A DNA stretch of 64,000 nt from Pseudomonadota bacterium (GTDB taxonomy: Bacteria; Pseudomonadota; Gammaproteobacteria; Steroidobacterales; Steroidobacteraceae): contig JAJYDK010000003.1 of the NCBI GenBank assembly GCA_021777555.1, positions 1 through 64,000 of the forward strand. The letters run 5' to 3'. Position numbers and translations under genes: made by a program. The notes below the pieces were generated by a model. It made no database searches, had not been told where the DNA came from, and saw nothing but the letters and a program-made list of their open reading frames with translations. Of the stretch, positions 9,066-15,732 are shown in pieces (positions within the stretch are counted from its first letter, which is position 1; each line of letters opens with the position of its first letter).

Positions 9066-9989
9066 CTAAGCTTGAACGTGACCACAAATGGCCCTTGGCC
9101 CATTCGGAAAGTTTCCGGCCTTGATCAGCATTCCCGGCACCGTCTTGCCGATCTGCTGCTCGAGCCAGCGCGCCGTGTCGATCATTTGATCGATGGAGAC
9201 GCCAGTCTCGATACCCATTCTGTTCAACATGTACAGCACGTCTTCGGTGGGCACATTGCCCGTGGCGGCCGGTGCGAACGGACAGCCGCCTATCCCGCCA
9301 ACGCTCGAATCGATTGCCCGTACGCCAGCTGCAATTGCGGCGTGCACGTTGGCAAGAGCGGTATTGCGGGTGTTGTGAAAGTGTCCCCGCAGCGGCATCG
9401 CCGGCAGTCGCTCGCGCAAGCGCCCGAACAGGTCCTCGACCTGCGTGGGCACCGCAACACCTATGGTATCGGCAAGTGCAATCTCCACCGGATCGCTCTC
9501 GGCGCAGCGCAGCGCGATGTCGAGCACCCGGTCGGGCGCGATTTCTCCTTCAAAGGGGCAACCAAACGCGGTCGATATCGTGATATTCGGTGCGATGCCG
9601 ACACTGCGGGCGAGGTTCGCGATCTCCCGCCATGCCGCGATCGACTCCTCGGTGCTCACGCCCTGGTTGCGCCTATTGAAGGTCTCACTCGCGACGATGG
9701 CCATGCCGATGGCATCGCAGCCGGCGGCGCGGGCCCGTTCGAGGCCTTTCATGTTCAGCACCAGACCGATGTACGAAACGCCCTCGTGCTTCGGCAGTCC
9801 GGCGAGCACAGCTTCCGCGTCCGCCATCTGCGGCACGCGCTTGGGGTTGACGAAACTCGCGACCTCAATCCGCCGTAACCCCGCCTGGATCAACCGCTCG
9901 ATGAGCGCGATCTTCGTGGCCGTGGGCAGCACGACGCTCTCACTCTGCAAGCCATCCCGCGGGCCCACCTCGACCAGTTCGATTCTCAT
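9066..9989 (-). CDS. hydroxymethylglutaryl-CoA lyase family protein
   Basis: A 307 aa TIM-barrel lyase of the HMGL-like family. Key residues are present: R11-D12 in VGPRDGLQ, H203 and H205 in RGHFHNTR, and Cys236 in SVGGIGGCPFAPAATGN, equivalent to the reactive cysteine of HMG-CoA lyase. Members cleave 3-hydroxy-3-methylglutaryl-CoA or similar branched 3-hydroxyacyl-CoA esters to acetyl-CoA plus a keto acid. It is the first gene of the minus-strand operon with hyuA, hyuB and gntR, and is divergent from a CaiB-type CoA-transferase that could supply the CoA ester. The symbol mvaB would fit the family, but the true substrate may differ from HMG-CoA, so none is assigned. Confidence 0.9.
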   Translation of the reverse strand: MRIELVEVGPRDGLQSESVVLPTATKIALIERLIQAGLRRIEVASFVNPKRVPQMADAEAVLAGLPKHEGVSYIGLVLNMKGLERARAAGCDAIGMAIVASETFNRRNQGVSTEESIAAWREIANLARSVGIAPNITISTAFGCPFEGEIAPDRVLDIALRCAESDPVEIALADTIGVAVPTQVEDLFGRLRERLPAMPLRGHFHNTRNTALANVHAAIAAGVRAIDSSVGGIGGCPFAPAATGNVPTEDVLYMLNRMGIETGVSIDQMIDTARWLEQQIGKTVPGMLIKAGNFPNGPRAICGHVQA

Positions 9990-10038
9990 GGCTGTCTCGG
10001 ATGGACGCCGCTGCGCGAGGCGAATGTCATGAGTTCAC

Positions 10039-10068
10039 TATTTACCCTAAAGTGTATACAATTGGCAA
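10039..10068 (-). promoter_or_regulatory. candidate sigma-70 promoter of the lyase-hyuA-hyuB-gntR operon
   Basis: Read on the minus strand, TTGCCA (10068-10063) is followed by an 18 bp spacer and TAAATA (10044-10039). A GTGTATACAATT-type palindrome lies inside the spacer, where a bound repressor would block RNA polymerase. The distance to the ATG at 9989 is about 50 bp. The assignment is by eye. Confidence 0.45.
10051..10063. promoter_or_regulatory. candidate GntR operator (copy 1)
   Basis: The 13-mer AGTGTATACAATT contains the perfect palindrome TGTATACA (10053-10060). The same 13-mer recurs at 14392-14404 in front of the TonB receptor gene. TGTATACA-type dyads are known for FCD-class GntR regulators, and such a regulator is encoded in this operon. 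It lies within the candidate promoter of the lyase operon. Confidence 0.6.
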
Positions 10069-10180
10069 GCGACGCTGATGAGGCTTCGATGCGATGGAGT
10101 CCAAGGGGTCTCGAAAAGCAGTATTTCGACTTTATGTGCACCTTTTGAGTCGCTCGGCGTCGGCTTCGTAAGACCCGGAT

Positions 10181-10202
10181 TTGTATACACTATTGTATAC
10201 AC
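10181..10202. promoter_or_regulatory. tandem candidate GntR operators (copies 2 and 3)
   Basis: TTGTATACAC occurs twice, at 10181-10190 and 10193-10202, with a 12 bp period that places both dyads on nearly the same DNA face. Each is the reverse complement of GTGTATACAA, so they match copy 1. They lie 37-58 bp upstream of the CoA-transferase start. A possible plus-strand promoter is TTGTAT (10181-10186), an 18 bp spacer and TAAGAT (10205-10210), which the operators would cover. Confidence 0.6.
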
Positions 10203-10238
10203 CATAAGATGCACTCAGGCTCCTCGCGAGGAAAATTG

Positions 10239-11450
10239 ATGCGGCAAATGATCGAATTTCAGCACGGAGCTCTCTCCGACCTGCGTGTGCTCGAGCTGGG
10301 CACGCTGCTCGCCGGCCCATTCTGCGGGCAGTTGCTCGGGGATATGGGCGCTGAGGTGATCAAGATCGAGCCGCCCAAGCAGGGCGACCCGATGCGGGTG
10401 TGGGGGCGGCAAAAGCATGGCGAGCCCTCGCTCTGGTGGCCGGTGGTTGCGCGCAACAAGAAGTCGATCACCCTCGACCTGCGCCAACCGGCCGGACAAC
10501 AGGTGCTCAAGGAGCTGATCGGGAAGGCCGATTTTCTGCTCGAGAATTTCCGGCCGGGCACGATGGAGAAGTGGGGTCTTGATTACGAGACGCTCGCAAG
10601 CATCAACCCGAGACTGATCATGATTCGGGTCTCGGGCTATGGACAAACGGGCCCGTATGCCCATCGGGCCGGATTCGGGGCGGTGGGTGAGGCCATGGGC
10701 GGGTTGCGCTATGTCGTCGGGGATCCCTCGACGCCACCGTCGCGAGTCGGTATCAGCATAGGCGACTCGCTCGCCGCGACCTTTGCCTGCCTTGGGGCGC
10801 TTTCGGCGCTTCACTATCGCGAGCGCACCGGCAAGGGACAGGTGGTGGATTCGGCGATCTATGAAGCGGTGCTCGCCATGATGGAGTCCCTGATCACCGA
10901 GTACGACAAGGCGGGCTACATCCGCGAGCGCACCGGCGCGATTCTGCCGAATGTCGCACCGTCGAACGTATATCCCACCCAGGAGGGCTGGGTGTTGATC
11001 GCCGCGAATCAGGATACGGTGTTCAAGCGCCTGTGCGAGGCAATGGGCGAGCCGGAGCTGGCGCAGCGCCCAGAATACCTGAACCACCAGGCGCGCGGCG
11101 CTCATCAGCGCGAGCTCGACGAACGGATCGCGAAGTGGACCGCGGATCTTTCTACCGAGAAGGTGCTCGAACTGATGGAGCGGCATGGTGTGCCGGCAGG
11201 CTTGATCTATCGGCCGCCTGATATGCTGAAGGATCCCCAGTTCGCGGCGCGGCACGCGATCGTGTCAGTCAAGCACCCGGCATTCGGTGAGCTCAAGATG
11301 CAGAACGTCGCGCCCAAGCTCTCCGCGACGCCGGGCGGTATCCGTGCGCCTGCCCCGGAACTTGGCCAGCACAACGAAGAGGTTTACGGCCGCCTGATGC
11401 AGCTCGCGCCGGAGCGGATTGCCGAGCTCGCGGCGCAAGGCGTGATTTAG
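10239..11450 (+). CDS. CaiB/BaiF family (class III) CoA-transferase
   Basis: A 403 aa class III CoA-transferase, of normal length. It shows the N-terminal LRVLELGTLLAGPFCGQLLGDMGAEVIKIE block, LLENFRPGTMEKWGLDYE, and the catalytic aspartate in GISIGDSLAATF (D176), which forms the acyl-anhydride intermediate. The start ATG 10239 is chosen because GAGGAAAA (10228-10235) precedes it. A frame from 10209 lacks a site. It probably activates a carboxylate of the pathway to its CoA ester, feeding the divergently encoded lyase. The promoter carries two candidate GntR operators. It is followed by two hairpins and the convergent TonB receptor gene. Confidence 0.92.
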   Translation: MRQMIEFQHGALSDLRVLELGTLLAGPFCGQLLGDMGAEVIKIEPPKQGDPMRVWGRQKHGEPSLWWPVVARNKKSITLDLRQPAGQQVLKELIGKADFLLENFRPGTMEKWGLDYETLASINPRLIMIRVSGYGQTGPYAHRAGFGAVGEAMGGLRYVVGDPSTPPSRVGISIGDSLAATFACLGALSALHYRERTGKGQVVDSAIYEAVLAMMESLITEYDKAGYIRERTGAILPNVAPSNVYPTQEGWVLIAANQDTVFKRLCEAMGEPELAQRPEYLNHQARGAHQRELDERIAKWTADLSTEKVLELMERHGVPAGLIYRPPDMLKDPQFAARHAIVSVKHPAFGELKMQNVAPKLSATPGGIRAPAPELGQHNEEVYGRLMQLAPERIAELAAQGVI

Positions 11451-11468
11451 CGGCAGCATCCCTGCGGT

Positions 11469-11500
11469 CCGCCTGGGGCCAGAATCCCGGCCTCAGGCGG
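11469..11500. terminator. stem-loop between convergent genes
   Basis: A 12 bp inverted repeat (11469-11480 with 11489-11500) contains one G-T wobble and an 8 nt loop. It lies just after the CoA-transferase stop and before the convergent TonB receptor stop. No long T-tract follows on either strand, so it is a probable bidirectional 3'-end structure rather than a classic intrinsic terminator. Confidence 0.5.
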
Positions 11501-11524
11501 TATCCGTTCCGGGGGGGGCCAGGA

Positions 11525-11557
11525 CCGCACCCGACATCGCGCGGACGTCGGGTGCGG
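11525..11557. terminator. second stem-loop between convergent genes
   Basis: A perfect 11 bp inverted repeat, CCGCACCCGAC / GTCGGGTGCGG, with an 11 nt loop. It ends 16 bp before the 3' end of the minus-strand TonB receptor gene. Together with the hairpin at 11469 it probably insulates the two convergent transcripts. No clear T-tract. Confidence 0.5.
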
Positions 11558-11572
11558 GTCGATATGGAATCG

Positions 11573-14269
11573 TCAGTCGCGGTAGCGCAGTTCGACGCCG
11601 TAAGCACGACCCGTCCCGGAGAAAATGAATGAGCCGCCGAACTCCGGCGCCGGGATCACCTCGGCGAGATAGTTCTTATTGCCGAGATTGCGGCCCCAGA
11701 GCGTTACGGTCCAGTGGTCGGATTGCATGCCGAGGCGGGCATTGTAGATCTGATAGGGATCCCGGTAAGTCTTGGAGAAGTCACCCGGTACACCGAAGAG
11801 AGTCTGCACCTGATTGTTCTGCACCGGGCCGAACCAGGTCTTGCCGACCGCCGACATGTCCATGTGCGCCTGCAATGCCCAACCGTCGCTAACCGGCACC
11901 TTCAAATCTGCACCGACATCTCCCGTGTACCTCGGAGCGTACGGTATCGAATTGCCGGAGGTGTACGGACGGCCGGAGTAACGATCGATGCGGCTGTCTA
12001 CGGTGCCAATGCCGCCAAAGAGCGCCAAATAGCGCGTCGCCTGCCAGCGCACGGCGCCTTCGACGCCTTTCACCGTCGAGCGGTCGATATTCGTGACCAC
12101 ACGCAGAAGTCCGAAGGGCCCGGCAAAGAAATTGAAGATCTGCATGTTGTCCACCTTCGTGTCGTACAGATCACCGCTCAGGTACAGACTGTGGTGGAGC
12201 AGCTGCGCCCGGAAACCGATCTCTGCCGCTTTGGAAACCTCCTTTTTGTACGTATCGCTGACGCCATTCGGAAAGGTCGGCGTAGCTCCGCAAGTCGGTG
12301 TGCCGACGCCCTGTGCATTGTAGACGACGGCATCGTCCTGCCCATTGGAGCAAGTACCGATCGAGGCCACCGGCAGCGACGGCTGCGAGGCTACTGGTTG
12401 GCCATTTTGCACGTAGCGCAGGCCACCAAAACCGCTCAGCACGGTGGCCGCATCGCCGGTGGAATTGAATCCGCCGCTGCGAAATCCGATGCCGTAGGAG
12501 CCGTACGCGGCCATTTCCGGGCGGATTTTCCAAGTGAGGGTGACCTTCGGCTCCAGCTGGCTGAAGGTTTTCGACCGATTCGGAATCCCTGTGAAAGCGA
12601 GTGTCGGATCGATGGTATAAGCGGGGTTGATGTACGGCTGCTGCGCGTTGGCCAAAGTACAGGTTGCGCCCTGCGCAAAGCAGGGGGTTTGAGCGAGTGC
12701 CTGCGCACCGGTACCGACCCTGTTGAACACTTCCTGTTGCTCGCGATCGTAGCGTAGTGCCAAATCGGCCTCCACTTTGGGGAGCACGGCGTACGCGACG
12801 TTACCGAAGATCGCCGCCACCTTGTTCTGAAAGCGATCGTTGTACTCGAGGTCCGTGGGGTTCGGGCCGCCCGTCGGGACGAATGCCTTCGTGAGGAAGC
12901 CGTTGCCGTTGTCCGAGCCCTGCGAGACCACGACGTGGCGGCGGATATTGGCGTAATAGAGTCCGCCCTGCCATTGCAGACGCTGCTTGCCCGGTGAGCT
13001 CAGGCGGAGCTCGACGGAGTTATCGATCTCATCGTGCCGCTGGTACTGGTAGCCGTCGCAGGTCGTCGGGCTGTATGCCGGGAGCAGATTGAATCCAGGT
13101 ATCCCTGGCCCGAATTGATTGGCATAGAAGGTCGGGGAGGGAAGCGGTGCGCCAGGTTCGGCGGCCACCGAGACCGAACAGACATCCGGGCCAACGCTGG
13201 TCGGCACATTTGCGTACATGTTAAAAGCGGCACTGGTGCCGTCGGTGAGCAGGTACTCGCGCTGATCGGCATATGCGTAGAAGCCGGTGAGTGTGCCGAA
13301 GTCGAGCCGCCATTTTCCGCGAACGGAGAAGTTCTTGTTGACCTGCACGTTCTGTGGAACGATGTTGTTGATGTACTGGAACTTATGATCGTTTACGTTC
13401 TGGAAGAAATCCGGGTTGTTGAACACACTGGCAAACGCCGGCAGTGCGAATGCTGCGTTGAAATTGATGGCGCCCGCACTGATATGCGAATATTTCGCCA
13501 TGATGTCGAGCGTTGCACGGCGTGAAAGCCTGATGATCACCCGCGGAGCGACGCCTTTTTCATCATAGTAGTCTGCACAATGATCGCAGTGCAGATAGCT
13601 GTTGTAGAAGAAGCCATTCGTCTTGCGATAGAAGCCGCTTACGCCAGCGGAAATGTGCTGCGTCAGGGGACCGGCAACCCAGAAATTGGCATCCTGCGTA
13701 TTCTTGTTGCCATATCCCAGCGTCGCGTCCGCATCGAAGTGGCCTCCAGGCTTCTTGGTCTTGATGATAATCGCGCCGGCGACGGCATTGAGGCCATAGA
13801 GCGCGCCTTGCGGGCCCTTGAGAATTTCGATCTGCGTGAGATTTGCCAGTTCCTGGTTCAGATCGAAGGGATTGATCTGCAGGACCCCGTTCGTCACCAG
13901 CGCATAGTTGGGCTCGGTGTCGCGCCCGGTATTGATGCCACGGATGCTCAGTTCCAGGTCGCCGATTTCAGCGGTCTGGACTGCGGAGACCCCCGGAGTG
14001 AGGGCGATAAAGTCGGTTGGGCGCTGTATCCCGCTCGCTCGAATATCGTGCGCGGTGAATACCGTAAGGGATGCCGGTACGTCGACCAGCTTCTGTTTGC
14101 GCAGCTGCGCAGTAACGACAATTTCCGCGAGATTCTCGCCGTTCATCGCCGCGGTCGCAGGCCCGGTCGTGACGGCCTGTGCTGCGGCGGGTGTCATTGC
14201 GAATGTCGCGCCGACGAATAGTGCGATTGCCGCGCCGGCTGAATGCGTCGGCAGCAGGTTTCTGAGCAT
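11573..14269 (-). CDS. TonB-dependent outer-membrane receptor
   Basis: An 898 aa receptor with a Sec signal peptide (about residues 1-31, ending TPAAAQA), a TonB-box-like EIVVTAQLRKQ, a plug domain (DVPASLTVFTAHDIRASGIQ, LELSIRGINTG, IEILKGPQGALYGLNAVAGAIIIKTKKP) and a 22-strand-type barrel. A CxxC-like pair (HCDHCADYYD) and further cysteines sit in presumed surface loops. It ends VELRYRD rather than with the usual aromatic residue. It is transcribed away from the cysteine-hydrolase gene. A copy of the candidate GntR operator lies about 125 bp upstream, so it probably imports the substrate of the neighbouring catabolic genes. Specificity is unknown. Confidence 0.92.
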   Translation of the reverse strand: MLRNLLPTHSAGAAIALFVGATFAMTPAAAQAVTTGPATAAMNGENLAEIVVTAQLRKQKLVDVPASLTVFTAHDIRASGIQRPTDFIALTPGVSAVQTAEIGDLELSIRGINTGRDTEPNYALVTNGVLQINPFDLNQELANLTQIEILKGPQGALYGLNAVAGAIIIKTKKPGGHFDADATLGYGNKNTQDANFWVAGPLTQHISAGVSGFYRKTNGFFYNSYLHCDHCADYYDEKGVAPRVIIRLSRRATLDIMAKYSHISAGAINFNAAFALPAFASVFNNPDFFQNVNDHKFQYINNIVPQNVQVNKNFSVRGKWRLDFGTLTGFYAYADQREYLLTDGTSAAFNMYANVPTSVGPDVCSVSVAAEPGAPLPSPTFYANQFGPGIPGFNLLPAYSPTTCDGYQYQRHDEIDNSVELRLSSPGKQRLQWQGGLYYANIRRHVVVSQGSDNGNGFLTKAFVPTGGPNPTDLEYNDRFQNKVAAIFGNVAYAVLPKVEADLALRYDREQQEVFNRVGTGAQALAQTPCFAQGATCTLANAQQPYINPAYTIDPTLAFTGIPNRSKTFSQLEPKVTLTWKIRPEMAAYGSYGIGFRSGGFNSTGDAATVLSGFGGLRYVQNGQPVASQPSLPVASIGTCSNGQDDAVVYNAQGVGTPTCGATPTFPNGVSDTYKKEVSKAAEIGFRAQLLHHSLYLSGDLYDTKVDNMQIFNFFAGPFGLLRVVTNIDRSTVKGVEGAVRWQATRYLALFGGIGTVDSRIDRYSGRPYTSGNSIPYAPRYTGDVGADLKVPVSDGWALQAHMDMSAVGKTWFGPVQNNQVQTLFGVPGDFSKTYRDPYQIYNARLGMQSDHWTVTLWGRNLGNKNYLAEVIPAPEFGGSFIFSGTGRAYGVELRYRD

Positions 14270-14391
14270 GCTCGTGTCCCCCTGGATGGCCTGTATTTAT
14301 CTTTGCATTGCGCCCTTGTGGCGCAGCACGACCCCGCTGCACACATCAGGCTCGCGGGATCATCGGTTGCAGCTCAATCGAATGCGCATGC

Positions 14392-14404
14392 AGTGTATAC
14401 AATT
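14392..14404. promoter_or_regulatory. candidate GntR operator (copy 4)
   Basis: AGTGTATACAATT is identical over 13 bp to copy 1 at 10051-10063. It lies 123 bp upstream of the TonB receptor ATG. An AT-rich stretch on its distal side (minus-strand TTTACA) could hold the promoter, but no good -10 was found. Confidence 0.55.
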
Positions 14405-14531
14405 CTGCGGTTTTGTAAATTTCTTTGTCCGCAATAGAGGACAAATAGAGCGAAATATGGGCGTAAAAAGCAGCGTCGGACTCAATTATTGCGAAGAAGA
14501 GACAAATTGAGCGGGTGGGGCGCCTTGCCAG

Positions 14532-14543
14532 ATCGTATACAAT
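14532..14543. promoter_or_regulatory. candidate GntR operator (copy 5, imperfect)
   Basis: ATCGTATACAAT has one change (C for T) in the GTGTATACAAT consensus. TTGCCA at 14525-14530 precedes it, as it does at copy 1, so it may overlap a plus-strand promoter for the cysteine hydrolase, although no clear -10 was found. Confidence 0.4.
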
Positions 14544-14875
14544 GCAGCGTTTCAGGGTCTCGCTCGCGTATCTTGTCCAAAGCGACAGCGGTAGCGGTAG
14601 CGTTGCTGTTGAGCTGGTCTGGAGGTCATACCTTCGGCCATGAGCGCGAGCACAGCAGCCAGCGGGATCGGTTGGCCGTTGCACGAACGCGATTCTTATA
14701 GGATTCATGTGGCCATGAGGACCGGTATCGTGAACACACCGAACGGAGAGGCTCGATCAGGGCGGGAATGGAGGGTGCTTTGGCGCACCCGGATTGCCTC
14801 GAGCATGCCGACTGCGGAGTATCGTGGCGCGACCCGCTGCGGAGTTGGAGCGCGAATGAGCAGGGCTCTCGTGAT

Positions 14876-15577
14876 ATGAGCGAGGGAGACGACAATCGGG
14901 CGCTGGTCGAGAACTACGCGCGCGGCGGTTTCGCACGCCGCCTGGAATTTGGCGTGAGCCCGGCGCTGATCGTGATCGATTTCGTGAATGCCTATTACCT
15001 CGAAGATGGGCCACTTTTCGGCGGCGAGGGCATTCGAGCGGCCCACCGCGGCGCCCTCGAGCTTCTGCGGGCCGCGCGGCGCGCCGGCATTCCGGTGTTT
15101 CACACCAATTTGCGGTACGAGAAAGGCGGTCGGAACGGCGGGCTGCTGTACCGCAAGATAGGCGCGCTTGCGTGCTTTGCTGAAGACGCGCCCGATGGTC
15201 GCTTTGGCCGCTTCGTCGAGGGGCTCGAGCCCGCGCCCGGAGAGAGCGTGATCACGAAGCAGTACGCCAGTGCGTTCTTCGCGACGACGCTCGCATCCAC
15301 GTTGACCACTATGCGCATCGATACGCTCTTGATCTCAGGCGTTTCAACGAGCGGGTGCGTGCGGGCGACAGCTGTCGATTGTTGCCAGTACGGCTTTGTT
15401 CCGATCGTGGTGCGTGATGCCGTGGGCGATCGGGCGAGCGCTCCGCACGAGGCAAGCATCTTCGATTTGCAGGCGAAGTACGCCGAGGTCGTCGGTCTCG
15501 AGGAGGCACGGAAGTATCTGCGCCGCGTCGCCGGCGGTGCGGCTCCGATGCGGACAACACAAGACGGACCGGGCTAG
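14876..15577 (+). CDS. isochorismatase-family cysteine hydrolase, N-carbamoylsarcosine-amidase-like
   Basis: A 233 aa cysteine hydrolase with the full triad: D35 (LIVIDFVNAY), K128 (SVITKQYASAF) and C161 (SGVSTSGCVRATAVD), preceded by the expected cis-peptide region. The N-terminal ALVENYARGGFARRLEFG...PALIVIDF resembles N-carbamoylsarcosine amidase and related amidases more than isochorismatases. The start is uncertain: ATG 14876 is chosen for homology, but its Shine-Dalgarno is weak and an in-frame ATG exists at 14768. With hydantoinase-family genes nearby it could cleave an N-carbamoyl product of ring opening, as in creatinine degradation. That link is inference. Confidence 0.85.
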   Translation: MSEGDDNRALVENYARGGFARRLEFGVSPALIVIDFVNAYYLEDGPLFGGEGIRAAHRGALELLRAARRAGIPVFHTNLRYEKGGRNGGLLYRKIGALACFAEDAPDGRFGRFVEGLEPAPGESVITKQYASAFFATTLASTLTTMRIDTLLISGVSTSGCVRATAVDCCQYGFVPIVVRDAVGDRASAPHEASIFDLQAKYAEVVGLEEARKYLRRVAGGAAPMRTTQDGPG

Positions 15578-15732
15578 GAAGAGTTCCCGGTGTGGCAGGG
15601 GCGTCGTGATGCCGTCCAGGCGCCTTCGGGCAGTACTTCCGGACATCGTGCCGTGTGAGCGATCAAACAGGGCGGAGGAAGCGCCCGCCGGAGGTCTTGC
15701 TCAGGGGCGGCACGGCCGGCTGGGCCGCGCGT

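Larger units (their letters stand above)
14270..14875. other. 606 bp divergent intergenic region
   Basis: No convincing gene is seen. The half next to the receptor is AT-richer than its surroundings (14390-14510) and carries two candidate GntR operators at 14392 and 14534. The right half (about 14640-14875) contains open frames without recognisable similarity. One of them (14640-14879) ends in an ATGA overlap with the hydrolase start, but its composition is unconvincing. A long 5' leader for the hydrolase is the simplest reading. Confidence 0.5.

Noticed and set aside
14489-14701. A 70-codon frame with a short hydrophobic stretch in the TonB receptor/hydrolase intergenic region
   Set aside because: It contains ATAVAVALLLSWSGG, but it is preceded by a long basic segment and spans a candidate operator, so a lipoprotein or signal-peptide gene is not supported.
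14640-14879. A 79-codon frame with an ATGA overlap to the cysteine hydrolase
   Set aside because: The overlap geometry is suggestive, but the product is Arg/Ser-rich with no domain, signal or good ribosome binding site. Treated as leader sequence.
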